From assembly GCA_039566865.1 (NCBI GenBank), contig CM076959.1:16414501-16478500 (forward strand): a DNA stretch of 64,000 nucleotides, written 5' to 3'. This DNA is from Aurelia coerulea (Eukaryota > Cnidaria > Scyphozoa > Semaeostomeae > Ulmaridae). A program made the translations under genes and the position numbers. Shown here piece by piece: positions 25,501 through 36,287 of the stretch (its first letter is position 1; every line of letters starts with the position of its first letter). Below the pieces are notes generated by a model, which was not told where the DNA came from, ran no database searches, and saw only the letters and a program-made list of their open reading frames with translations.

Positions 25501-27215
25501 CTTTTTGCCCAAAAATCAGTATTTTTGAATAGGGCCTGTTATTGCCCAAAAGCAAAGGGGTTAGCCTTACTTTTTGCCCAAAAATCGTTATTTTGGAAAT
25601 GGGCCTATTATTGCCCAAAAGCTAAGGGGTTAGCCTTACTTTTTGCCCAAAATCGGTATTTTGGAAAAGGGCCTATTTTTGCCCAAAAGCAAAGGGGTTA
25701 GCCTTACTTTTTGCCCAAAAATTGGTACTTTGAAAAAGGGCCTATTTTTGCGCAAAAGCTAAGGGGTTAGCCTTACTTTTTGCCCAAAAATTGGTATTTT
25801 GGAAAAGGGCCTATTTTTGCCCAAAAGCTAAGGGGTTAGCCCCACTTTTTGCCCAAAAATCAGTACTTTGGAAAAGGGCCTATTTTTGCCCAAAAGCAAA
25901 GGGGTTAGCCTTACTTTTTGCCCAAAAATCGGTATTTTGGAAAAGGGCCTATTTTTGCCCAAAAGCAAAGGGGTTAGCCTTACTTTTTGCCCAAAAATCA
26001 GTCTTTTGGAAAAGGGCCTATTTTTGCCCAAACGCTAAGGAGTTAGCCTTACCTTTTTTTTGGGCCTATTTTTGCCCAAAAGCTAAGGTGTTAGCCTTTC
26101 TTTTTGCCCAAAAATCGGTACTTTGAAAAAGGGCCTATTTTTGCCCAAAAGCTAAGGGGTTAGCCTTACTTTTTGCCCAAAAATCGTTATTTTGGAAATG
26201 GGCCTATTATTGCCCAAAAGCTAAGGGGTTAGCCTTACTTTTTGCCCAAAAATCAGTCTTTTGGAAAAGGGCCTATTTTTGCCCAAAAGCTAAGGGGTTA
26301 GCCTTACCTTTTGCCCAAAAATTGGTATTTTGGAAAAGGGCCTATTTTTGCCCAAAAGCAAAGGGGTTAGCCTTACTTTTTGCCCAAAAATCGTTATTTT
26401 GGAAATGGGCCTATTATTGCCCAAAAGCTAAGGGGTTAGCCTTACTTTTTGCCCAAAAATCAGTATTTTGGAAAAGGGCCTATTTTTGCCCAAAAGCAAA
26501 GGGGTTAGCCTTACTTTTTGCCCAAAAATCGTTATTTTGGAAATGGGCCTATTATTGCCCAAAAGCTAAGGGGTTAGCCTTACTTTTTGCCCAAAAATCA
26601 GTATTTTGGAAAAGGGGCTATTTTTGCCCAAAAGCTAAGGGGTTAGCCTTACTTTTTGCCCCAAAATCGGTATTTTGGAAAAGGGCCTATTTTCAACCAA
26701 AAAGCAAAGGCGTCAGCCTTACCTTTTGCCCAAAAATCGGTATTTTGGAAAAGGGGTTATTTTTTCCCAAAAGCAAAGGGGTTAACCTTACCTTCTGCAC
26801 AAATGTCGGTATTGTCGACAAGGGCCTATTTTGCCCAAAAGCAAAGGGGTTAACCTTACTTTTTGCCCAAAAATCGGTATTTTGGAAAAGGGCCTAAATT
26901 TGCAAAAAAGCAAAGGGGTAAGCCTTATTTTTTTCCCGGAAATCGGTAGTTTGGAAAAGGGCTTACTTTTGCAAAAAAGCAAAGGGGTCAACTTACTTTT
27001 TGCCTAAAAATCGGTATTTTGGAAAAGGGCCTAAATTTGCAAAAAAAGCAAAGGGGTAAGCCTTACTTTTTGCCCGGAAATCGGTAGTTTGGAAAAGGGC
27101 TTACTTTTGCAAAAATGCAAAGGGGTCAACTTACTTTGTGCCTAAAATCGGGATTTTGGAAAAGGAACTATTTTTGCAACAAAGCAAATGAAGGGAATTA
27201 GCCTTACTTTTTTGC
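25501..27215 (-). repeat. 69-bp satellite array, reverse orientation
   Basis: About 25 copies of the same monomer in reverse complement (TTTGCCCAAAAGCAAAGGGG, TTAGCCTTACTTTTTGCCC). One monomer near 26040-26080 is internally deleted. From about 26690 to the edge the copies diverge: CAAAAAAGC, GGTCAACTTAC and GCCCGGAAATCGG replace consensus positions. A two-monomer block, about 26900-27010, recurs at about 27010-27150. The last recognisable piece is TTAGCCTTACTTTTTT near 27200. This is the old, decaying margin of the array next to ELP4. Confidence 0.95.
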
Positions 27216-27288
27216 GATACCCGCTTGTTTATGCAAAAATGTAAGCAAATAATGACAAATGCAAATTTATAGAGAACAAGTTCGCAAA

Positions 27289-27423
27289 TTAAAAATCTAA
27301 TGACTGGTTCATAGTCCTTGCGTTAGTACTGCATAAAGGCATACCACTCTGTATTGTTATTTTCTTTGTGTCTATTTGTGCTCTGTTTGCAGTCTCTGAC
27401 AACTCTGGTGGCAAATGCAGTTT
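27289..27423 (-). CDS. ELP4: ELP4 last exon and stop codon
   Basis: Acceptor ATCGTAG|AAACTGCAT, then 44 codons beginning KLHLPPELSETANRA and ending QSLDF followed by TAA at 27289-27291. Animal ELP4 proteins end in a similar LDF. On this strand I see no AATAAA between the stop and the satellite edge near 27215. Confidence 0.9.
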   Translation of the reverse strand, partial: KLHLPPELSETANRAQIDTKKITIQSGMPLCSTNARTMNQSLDF

Positions 27424-30400
27424 CTACGATAAAAAATCAGGTACAGTAAGAAACTGCACAAAAGAACAGGCCATTTTCTGCAACAGGCAAGAACGATTCT
27501 TATATAGAAGATAAAGTACAGGAAAATGGCCTTTGTAGGTTCTTTAATCAATTCTTAAATCGTTGTCATCATAAGCGATGGTTGGGTGAAAATGTTTAAT
27601 TTTGATATTTGTGCACTGTGCATGTATTTGAATGATCTAGCAAATATACCTGGACTTGCACCAGTGGTTCAGTTTTTAGTTATCTTCTGTATAAGAGCCT
27701 GCTTCATTTGCCAAGCTGAAGCAGTTCGCATATACATAAGGTGTTTAACGGGCAAAAATCAAAACGCAGTTTCTTTTATGCGGGGTTTTGCTGTAAGGCA
27801 ACGCTAGCCAAGAAAACATTTCAATATTTGAAAAATTAGTAGAGCGCAGCTAAAATTAGGATTTCCTTTTGAAATGTGACATTAAAAGTGAAGAGAGGCC
27901 TTAAAAAATGCTAGATCAACTTGTTCATCATTTGAGCTGGAAACTAAACACAATACTGGGTAAATAAACAACGGCAGATTTTGTAATACAATAGCAACAG
28001 TTGCGTTTGATTGACACCTCAAGTCCAAGCGACTAGCGACTGCAGACAAAGGAAATTCTCTCGACCAGTAATTCAAAGCAAACAAAGCCGCAAAGTTTCC
28101 CTGAAATTGGCAGGGCAAACTCTCGCCTTGTGCACGCAGAAGGTGGTTTTTAAGTGAAGTTAGGTGCTTATAACGAACGAAGAAGGGTAGGTCTAAAGTC
28201 CTGTGTGGCGGATTTCATTTATTTGATTCGGAAGCTGTTTTGTAATTGTTTGATTCAAGCCCTAAATATGCGAGAATTACAATGCCTTCTGCTCAGCTTT
28301 TGAATCAAATAAACAAAACGTACATGGCTCTAGGTTACGTCAATCTTCCACTCACGAGGACAAAAATTGCCACTCGATCTATTAGAAACGAAATAATGAA
28401 CTAGGAAGACTATCATCACGGGGGGGGGGGTTCTTCCATAGTAAAGGTACCTGGGGATGTGCCGCGAGCAAGGGTATACTTTTTCGGACTTCTAGTCTAG
28501 CCAAGGGTATACTTTTTTGCAATTTTGGCCAGCAACGGTCTAGCCAAGGGTATCATTTTTGACGATATTGGTCTAGCGAACGGTCATGATATCATATTTG
28601 GCACAAATTTGACAATATTGGTCGAGGAAATGGTCAAAATTGGTCTAGCCAAGGGTACCATTTTCGTAAAAATTAGTCTAGCCAACGGTACCCTTTTGAA
28701 GATGCTCGCGGCAGACCCCTACCCAAAATTTGGCCAAGAACCCCCCTCCCCCCGTGACTATCATACGGAAGTTAATCTTTAATTCAGAGTTTTATACAGC
28801 CTGTGGTTTATTGCATAATTCATACATTGACTTGAAGGAGATTCATTATGGCCTGGCCAGTTTAATCAATTTGTTTAGATTAAAACAAAAAATACAATGA
28901 CATACCTCAATGGAAAATTTCTTTCGCTTCAGCTTGAATGCCCAATCTGATGTATCTATTTCTTGACCGGCCAGGCAATTTATCCTGCTTTTCTTTGTAA
29001 TATGTATCAAACCTTTAAGAGTGAAAAAAGCTGATAGGTAAAATGACGATCCTCAAATAAGCACCAAATTGTAATCCTAGATCAAAGGAAAAGATTCTCT
29101 GTAGCCATAGACGTGTGGAAATGTCATAACATACCGGGTCTCCCAAAAATGTATACAGATTTGGTTGACTCCAGCGATGTGAATTCTTGCTACAGGTAGC
29201 AGTGTTTCTGCTGAGAATGGGGGTCATGCTTTTGTATTCCTTCTCAAAGTTTAACAGATTTGGACGCTCGATACAAGCCTTTTTTTCGAAGAGGTAAAAA
29301 GGTCTATGGAAATATTTTCTTACCATCATAGTCTTTAAAAGCTGGGTTTTGTTCTCTTTCGGATCCTGCGAATGATTCCAGACGAACAGCATTATCTACA
29401 GATTGTTCCAGATGTCTTGTTAGAACAGGATCCTAAAACAGACATATTCCTTGCGTAATTCTTACCGACTATCATTTCAATGGAGACTAAATAGCACAAA
29501 CTGTACTGCAAGTAACTAGAAATACTATGAGCAATGGGATACAGATTGGGTGATATTTGAATGGCCTTAGCTAGTCTCATCGTGATTTGACAATGTAGTT
29601 ATTCAGTTTGCAATTAATATGGAATCACAACTTACATGTGTTCTTCTTTGCCGTTTCCTAATCTCGCAAATGCTGTCTGGGTCACATTTTTCAAGCCAAA
29701 TACAGCGAGTACCGGAGCTTGACTCCCCTCCACCCACCATTACTGTCTCCAACTGTCAATTGCCTGAATTGAATTGTTTTCGCTCCTGGTAGTTGGCAGT
29801 TGGAAACAGTAATGGCGGGAGGAAAGGAGTCAAGCTCCGGTACTCGTTCTATTTGGCTTGAACAGTAATTGCAAGATTAGGAAACGGCAGAGAAGAACAC
29901 AAGTAAGTTGTGATTACATATTAATTGTAAACTGAATAACTACGTTGTCAAATCACGATGAGAGTAGCTTAGGCCATTCAACTATCACCCAATCTGTATC
30001 CCATTGCTCATGGAAATACCTCATACCTTCAATGCGAGGTATCGATTCATTGAATTGTGAATAACAAGAGCAAATTTTGTCAAACAAAGAATGCAAGTCT
30101 GTTAAAGACAAAGCGACTTTGCAGCCTCAAGAATAGATTTCACACCTTCTGCGCATCTAGCCATAACGTTTCGCACTGTCAGTTTGTTTTGATTTGGTCC
30201 AATGCACTCAGAGGTAGCATAGGTTCCAAATCTTGAAAAAGGCTGGTGTAAAATTGAGTGACCTGTTTCTTTGAACTGAATGACTTCAAAGAAACTTTAG
30301 CTATTTCTCTACAATTCTACCGTTGGACTTTTCTGAAATCTTCAATATTTTCAGAATTAGAGTGATTTTCTTCTATTTCAAGAATTCAAGAAAAATTTTC

Positions 30401-33400
30401 AAAAAAACTTAAAACCATCGTAATTTCTAAACTGTTTGATTCAACGTGGAGTAATTTTGAAGAAAACTATAGTTTATGAATGCCTACAATATTGTATCAA
30501 GCAAAAGTCTGTCACTCATCTGGTTTGTGATTAGAAATTTGATGACGTCACATGCTCCAATGAGTTGAAACGTAAGGTACGCTGTAATTTAAAAAAATAT
30601 TCAAAATTTCTGGAAAGTCCAATGGTACAATTATAGATGAGTATCTAAAGTTTCTTTCAAGTCATTCAATTAGAAGAAATAGATCATTGAATTTTACACC
30701 CACCTTTTTACTCCGAGTTAAAGATTTGGAACCTATGCTTTCATCTTGCACTTACCTCAAACAAATGAGTGGGAATAGTAACAACACAAACAGCAAACGC
30801 AGACCGCAGAATTGCACGTAACGCAAGTAGAAACCAGGTAAGTGACGTCATTGAATCAGCTGATTTGTCAAACGTAGGCCATAATGGAGAACCAAGTGAC
30901 TGTATTGCGATGCGTAGAATTCTCTTTTCAGGCTAAAAAGCAACGAGTCAAGGAATATATTTGTTGACCCAAAAAAATAAATAGCTCCTTGAAATCGTAT
31001 TTGTGTTATGGACAAATGCTTTGTATCACAGTTTAGTTGAAAATCTTTGCTATCTTTTGAGCTGCTGCATGGTCTTTTTAGGCAATGATTACCATCCGAA
31101 AAACCAGATTCAAAGAAAATTTTGAAACCCAGATTCCCTATTTTGAGTGAAATAACCGCCATTATTTTCCAGTCAACATTTTGTGAAGACTCAAAGTAGC
31201 GATGAATTTGAAGTCACCTGGGGAGATTTGTTGTTTGCAAAATGATTGACATCTGTTCCTCATTCAAATTTCATGCTCCAAAGATAATTCGGAATTCAGC
31301 ATTTTTCACATGTTCCAAAACATGGACTGGAAAACAAGGGAATAGTTCGAGAAATGAATGAACTTCCATATTTTAGGGACTATAAACTTGCTCTGAAAAC
31401 TTCCGATTGAGTTGCCTATTCACAGGCTGAAAAGAAACACACTCATCATTGGTTTAAAGATCTGAAATGGCTGTAAATCGTTCCCCGGTTTTTCATAACT
31501 TCTGGGGATTTCAGGCATGCCCTTTTCCTCGAAATCCTTAATTCGAGAAATTTACCATGCTAAAAAAAATTGCGAAGGATAATACTCATAACGTAGGCCC
31601 GTTTTTTCATGACAGAGCAACGTTTGAGGCATTTCAATCGGCCACTTACTTAATTGTCTACAACAGATTGCGTTGGGTCACATTTTTTTGGTCACACGGT
31701 AGAAGCACAAGATCTTGGACGTATGGACAATTAACAGTTAAATCTTGCGTAGTTTAATCTTAAGTTTATAACTTAGAAAGAAATTTTACAAACCTGAGTG
31801 CTTGACGTTGAATAATTGTGATTCTTGATAACATTTTGAACATCTCTTATAATATTTTTACAAACAGGATGTATCCTTTCACTGCAAAGAAAAAAGAAAC
31901 GGCGACAGAAAGTTATTACACTGAGCAGCAAAAGCTTTGAGGAATCATACACTATTCAAGGAAATAACTGGACTCATTACATAAATCTCAGCATCGCTCA
32001 TTGAATTGGATGATTATCGCTTATACTTATATGAGAAAAATGAAAAATCAGATTAAAAATGTTGAACGAATACAAGAAATCACGTTGTAAGTCTAGGGAT
32101 CATATAGGAAAAATGCTTGTGGCAGTACATAGCGAAACTTGTACATATATATAGTGCACGATTGAAGAAAATTGAAGTTTCACATAAGGTGAAACTTATG
32201 CTAACATCAAAGAAGGCAGTTCTCGACCACGTACACCAATGGTCAGTGGCGGACATTTGGGGGGTATTCAAATACGAAGGGTATTCATAAGAAAATGGAA
32301 AAGTTAATTAAGGCCTGATGTTTCCAAAATAAACTTATTGAAACATTGAAGATTGAAGAATTCAGAAAAGCTCAACAGTAGAATTACAGCAAAGTAGCGA
32401 ATGTTTCTTTCAAGACATTCAGTTTAAAGAAATAGCTTATGGAATTTTACATCAACCTTTTCAAAGATTTGGAACCTATGCTAAAATAGCCATATAAGTC
32501 ATATCAATATTTGATGCAAGAAAGCCTTACCCTTTTGATGTATTTCCTATTGTTGAATACTGTGAGCACATCAATTTTGTGACATCAATACCAGTGAACT
32601 GATTCTCATCCATGATCTTTGTTAAGTCATAATAATGACCAAACTGAAGTGCATTTGTTTTGATCTGTGAAAAAAATAATAGTTTTCATTACTCTATGAA
32701 AAACTAACTAACTTGTTTCTCATATTTTGATATTTTTTCCAGTTCATGTCTTGTGCACAACATAACATGCTGAGGGTATGGGCTGCCCATATGGGTGCGT
32801 TTTTCGGAACTCTAAACAAGGCTCCTTTTTCGGCAGATTTTCCATAAACCTGGGTGGGGTTTCAAAAAGTGACTGTGTAAAATCCACATATATCAGAGCA
32901 ATCGTAAAAGATATGAATGTATGGTTTGTTCCTCTGTGAAGTACAAGGATTTTTCTTCAAAATAACACGCCTTTCAAGGTCTTTGATTGATAATACAGGT
33001 CTTTGATTGATAACAGTAATCTTATTTACTGAACAAATTAACCATTGGTTATGGAGATGTGTATAAATATGAAAGATTATTATTATTATCATTATTTTGA
33101 AAATCAGATGAAAGCCGGTGTGATATCACCTTTCAAAAAACTACAAAATCATCGTTTCGAACAAAATTTGGAGACGGAGTCCCTTTAACGAATATACAGT
33201 ATGCAATGAAACACTTCAATGCAATTATAAAGATACATACGTCATGGGTTGGTAGATTTTGATATCTCCATGCAATCTTCAGTTCTCCTTCATCTTGCTT
33301 TTTGTCAGTATTTTGCTTTACTTCTGGTTGTTTGTTACTTGAAGAGTCTTGATCTACGGGTGCTGGTAGTTTCTACAAAAAGTAATCAGACAAAGAAGTA

Positions 33401-35890
33401 AAAACCATGAATAATTTGATAATGTCGTTCTCTAATGTTCCCGAAAATATTCTTCTGATATCGGGTGTCCCAAAAAAGTACTACTGTTTGAAAAATCATC
33501 AAAATTTGATTACATGGCTGATACAACATTTTTCTGAAATGACGGTTTGTAAAATTCTAGGTTATGGTGCTTGTGTCATAAACATAAACATTAGCATAGC
33601 ATTTTTCCTGCCAACAACTTCAGCTAGAAATTTCTAAGCCTTTCTCAAATATATTATCATCAATCACTTACTTTAAAGATTTCATTTGAAGTTTGTTCAT
33701 TTGCAGACACATGAATCAAACCATGACCGCAAAGAATTCCCTCTGCCACAAAATATCTCAACAATATATCTGAAAATGTTGTGTAATTATCTTCTTCTGC
33801 AGAAAAAATGATAAAGAAAATAAACTTTAGATTAAAAATATTTCTCTCAAAGAGAAAAGTATTAAATATACTAAAGAGCAGTACTGCAAAACTTCTTTAA
33901 GCAACAGATCTGCTTATTGTATATTTTCATCTGACACAAGTCACATTAATTCATCAGACAAAGATCAACAGGACAAAGAGAAGTACAAGTAATTCACTGT
34001 TTATATCCTCATGATGAAATTATAATTTTCAGTGTAAAGTTAAAATATTTTGAATGTCAATTATGCATTCAAATAAGCCATTTGTACGTATTGAGGTCAT
34101 CATGCACAAAGATCTGGAAGAACTTTTTGTGTGTGATGATGTCTCTACCTGTACCAAAATACAAGGCTAAACTTGGCCTTGTACAGGCCAAATTTTAGCC
34201 TTGTAGCAGGGATTACGACCTTGCTATGACCTTGTACTAACCTTTGAAGAAAATTACAAGGCTATCAGTAAGATTCCAAGTTGCAACCAGTCTAACACAA
34301 GGCTTCCACAAGGCTAATTAGCATTTTTCAAGCCATTTACAAGGCTACAGCAAGGCTATTCTAGGCTATAACAAGGTTACAAGGCCATAACTACAAGGCT
34401 TGTACATGGCTATTACATGGCCTTGTATTTTCATACAGGTATGCACAAATTGCTCATTTGAATATTGAATTTCATAAGGAATAGATGAAAAATAGTGGAA
34501 AAAGTTTGATACACCATTCATAACAATAGAATCTTGTACCTTATCAACAATCATACAAACCCCAGACTTGCCTTTTAAAACTCAAGGGAAAGGGAGTCAA
34601 TCGTTTATTTCAAACTGCGATTCTGGATATGTTGTAGAGAAAAAATTCTGCATCGACTGATGTAAATTGCAGCTTTGCACCATTTTTCATCTGGGATAAT
34701 AGACCTATAGATATCCTACAAAAGAGCCTGGATCAAGCGTTATTTTTATACATTTTGATATGCGACGTTCAATCGAGTGGCTTCAGAGCTTCTATCACTG
34801 TTGTACACACTCGAAAATTCTACAAAATGTAGCAAAATGTTGTTTGATTCTGATTCTTTTCAGAATAGCTAAAAGTTCTATTCACTTATTGATTAGAAAT
34901 ACCATTGTTTAGAAAGGCTCATGTAACTCCTTTGTGATGTCACAATATAATCTATCTAGCAAAAGCTATCATGATGTTCAAGATCTGCAACAACCTTATA
35001 GACAATCCAGTATCCCTTTTAAACCAGTAACATATCAATGGACAAACTAGGCAGAGCAGTTCTATTCCAGGGGGGGGGGGGTACTTCATTGTTAAGTTGT
35101 ACTGGACGTGCCGCTCATATGGATGGGTTTTTTCATCTGAAATTCTCTACATATGGGTCTGTTTTTAACCACAATTCTGGTAGATGGGTACTTCTTTGAG
35201 AATTTTCTTATCAATCGGCCCCATAATGATAATCCAGGCCAAAAAACTGAAATTTTCCTTTGTTTCAAATCGACAAATTCATGCACATGGGTCAAAAATT
35301 TCCTGATATTCATGCAAATGGGCTCGAAATTTTTGAATACTCCGTCATACGAATGGGTCCTTTTCTCAAAGTCCAGATTCAGGTCGAATCATGTTGACAA
35401 TGAAGTACCCCCCCCCCCCTCCGGGGTTCTATTAGTATTGTGATGCTGAAAACGGTACCAGATAGATTACCAGGTAATTCAATTAATAGGACTGTACTTA
35501 CCAACAAGCAACACTGATCCAACAGGAATGCCTCCACCTGCAAGATAACAATAATATACAAATTGCATGGCCAGAGAATTGGTAATTTACAAGCGTTACA
35601 TTTACAGGTAGGGCCATTTCATTGTTTTATCATGCTTTATGTTTAGAAACTGTTGAGATTGTCAGATTGTGAGTTGAACTTGAGTGGTATAGCCTAGAGA
35701 GTATTGGTGTCTAATTTTTTCATAATCTCTTTGTTATCGATTACAAATACTTACCAAGAATATTATCAAGTGAAGGTACGCCAGAGCTCACTAGCAACTG
35801 ATTGTTATGCAAAGAAACTTTAGATCCACGCGGTGCAGCTTGACTGCGGCTGGAAGATGTGCTTGATTTCTTCTTGAAACTGGACGCCAT
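27289..35890 (-). CDS. ELP4: Elongator complex protein 4 (split gene)
   Basis: ELP4 is a RecA-like fold subunit of the Elp4-Elp5-Elp6 ring of Elongator, which modifies wobble uridines of tRNAs. Exons read on the minus strand are 35755-35890, 35502-35537, 33672-33796, 33241-33372, 32531-32664, 31794-31881, 30756-30932, 29324-29432, one unresolved short exon, 28906-28984 and 27289-27423. All identified neighbouring junctions keep phase with GT/AG sites. Telling segments in order are QLLVSSGVPSLDNILGGG, IPVGSVLLVEEDNY, ILLRYFVAEGI, GELKIAWRYQ, LQFGHYYDLTK, ILRIAIQSLGSPLW, VVTIPTHLFE, RLESFAGSEREQNP, WAFKLKRKKFSIE and KLHLPPELSETANRA, ending SLDF. Estimated length is about 390 residues, close to animal ELP4. 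The nucleotide-binding loop is degenerate, as is usual in this subunit. ATG at 35890 gives MASSFKKK; an in-frame ATG 33 bp upstream (MMVAPEHVKTK) is the alternative. There is no disruption in the exons seen. Confidence 0.93.
27965..28315. mobile_element. Solo arm of a foldback element
   Basis: CGGCAGATTTTGTAATACAA, CAGACAAAGGAAATTCTCTC and CAAAGCCGCAAAGTTTCCCT match one arm of the foldback elements at 37646-38248 and 55567-56173. The sequence ends near the element centre (GCTCAGCTTTTGAATCAAAT), so the second arm is missing. Confidence 0.75.
28417..28756. mobile_element. Poly-G-tipped element, 8-bp target duplication
   Basis: Ends are CACGGGGGGGGGGGTTCTTCC and the near-complement GGCCAAGAACCCCCC...CCCCGTG. 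It is flanked by the exact 8-bp direct repeat ACTATCAT at 28409-28416 and 28757-28764. Inside is a run of degenerate GTCTAGCCAAGGGTAT units. It has no coding capacity. The 8-bp duplication is typical of hAT-class transposition. A second copy lies at 52627-53023. Confidence 0.85.
28906..28984 (-). CDS. ELP4: ELP4 penultimate exon
   Basis: It encodes INCLAGQEIDTSDWAFKLKR and continues KKFSIE, matching the ELP4 C-terminal region, with donor GAG|GTATGT. The acceptor is AAAGCAG|G; an AG three bases upstream is a possible alternative. The preceding exon should be very short (about 30 bp, family positions equivalent to GLIHIRQIPR). I could not place it with confidence between 28985 and 29323. Confidence 0.85.
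29527..30011. repeat. 485-bp palindrome in an ELP4 intron
   Basis: The left arm starts ATGAGCAATGGGATACAGAT and the right arm ends with its complement ATCTGTATCCCATTGCTCAT. The arms are about 220 bp and stay well matched to the centre (GTACCGGAGCTTGACTCC against GGAGTCAAGCTCCGGTAC), with a loop of about 40 bp around 29760-29800. It is probably a foldback transposon copy. It begins less than 100 bp from ELP4 exon 29324-29432. Confidence 0.9.
30217..30738. mobile_element. Inverted-repeat element (GCATAGGTTCCAAATCTT ends)
   Basis: It begins GCATAGGTTCCAAATCTTGA and ends AAGATTTGGAACCTATGC. Subterminal inverted matches include GTGTAAAATT, AGTCATTC and TTAGATAC-like stretches. A partial copy of the right end lies at about 32385-32485. 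It has no coding capacity and is a MITE-type element. Confidence 0.8.
30756..30932 (-). CDS. ELP4: ELP4 exon with core ILRIAIQSLGSPLW
   Basis: Acceptor TTTTTAG|CCTGAAAAG; 59 codons encoding PEKRILRIAIQSLGSPLW, then a stretch ending VVTIPTHLFE, then donor GAG|GTAAGT. This is the most conserved core strand and helix of the ELP4 family. It joins in phase 0 to exon 29324-29432 (DPVLTRHLEQ, then RLESFAGSERE). A transposon-like repeat ends only 18 bp from its donor. Confidence 0.92.
32385..32485. mobile_element. Partial copy of the GCATAGGTTCC element
   Basis: GTTTCTTTCAAGACATTCAG and AAAGATTTGGAACCTATGC match the right end of the element at 30217-30738. It lies in the intron before ELP4 exon 31794-31881. 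Confidence 0.7.
32975..33020. repeat. Short tandem duplication
   Basis: GGTCTTTGATTGATAA occurs twice about 21 bp apart in an ELP4 intron. No function is apparent. Confidence 0.6.
34147..34440. mobile_element. Element built of ACAAGGCT words with inverted ends
   Basis: The left end ACCTGTACCAAAATACAAGG is nearly the complement of the right end CCTTGTATTTTCATACAGGT. Between them the words ACAAGGCT, CAAGGCC and AGCCTTGT recur many times in both directions. No reading frame is seen. It is a MITE-type element in ELP4 intron 2. Confidence 0.8.
34706..34885. mobile_element. Element with TTTTAGCTATTCT-type ends
   Basis: ATAGACCTATAGATATCCTA at the left opposes CAGAATAGCTAAAAGTTCTA at the right. 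The internal AAAGAGCCTGGATCAAGCGT and ACTCGAAAATTCTACAAAAT match the larger composite at 45689-46066. Confidence 0.75.
35067..35425. mobile_element. Poly-G-tipped element, 8-bp target duplication
   Basis: The left end is CCAGGGGGG...GTACTTCATTGTTAA and the right end is TTGACAATGAAGTACCCC...CTCCGGG. Flanking direct repeats GTTCTATT are at 35059-35066 and 35426-35433. Internal words such as GGACGTGCCGC and CATATGGATGGG recur. It lies between ELP4 exons 2 and 3. Confidence 0.85.
35755..35890 (-). CDS. ELP4: ELP4 exon 1 with start codon
   Basis: It encodes MASSFKKKSS through SGVPSLDNILG. A Ser/Lys-rich lead is followed by the conserved NNQLLVSSGVPSLDNILG that opens the RecA-like domain. The donor CTTG|GTAAGT ends in phase 1. 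Exon 2 (35502-35537, only 36 bp) continues with GGIPVGSVLLV and is joined in phase between good AG and GT sites. Confidence 0.93.
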
Positions 35891-35996
35891 CTTTGTTTTT
35901 ACATGTTCTGGGGCTACCATCAAAATGCCTCGATTTGAGTTCGAGCATTGGAATCGTGGAATGGAATGGTAAAATGGTGGACAAGACCTCAGGCTG

Positions 35997-36062
35997 TATT
36001 CCTCCTCCTCCTCCTTTCTTTTTTTCTTTTTTTCTCATTTTATTTCTCTTTCTTTCTCTCCG
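35997..36062. repeat. CCT/TTTC simple repeat
   Basis: Tandem CCTCCT followed by TTTCTTTTT runs, about 100 bp upstream of the ELP4 start codon on its 5' side. Confidence 0.9.
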
Positions 36063-36287
36063 GGATGGATCAGAGGAGTAGACTTGAAGCAAGTCCAGGG
36101 CCAAGTCAAAAATTGAGCTTTTGTATTTGATACTTTTGGCACACGCCGTTTCATTGGGTAGCTGACGAAACAATGTGGGTAGGTGCTTTCCTTAGCCTGT
36201 TTATAGCGAAGGGATAGCGAAATAATGCATCAGCTAGCATATAGACCTGGAACCTTACCAGAATCAATAAGAAAAATTTGCGAACGA

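Larger units (their letters stand above)
27424..28905. other. Last ELP4 intron
   Basis: No exon seen. It holds one arm of a foldback element (27965-28315) and a complete poly-G-tipped element (28417-28756). The remainder is AT-rich unique-looking sequence. Confidence 0.7.

Noticed and set aside
1..27215. CRISPR-like array
   Set aside because: There are no unique spacers; the whole unit repeats without interruption and the locus is eukaryotic.
30040..30190. Possible ELP4 exon reading VMARCAEGVKSILEAAKSL
   Set aside because: It looked like the ARxxxLCDxxxxLESF region, but its acceptor has the wrong phase and exon 29324-29432 already supplies that region with perfect phase and match.
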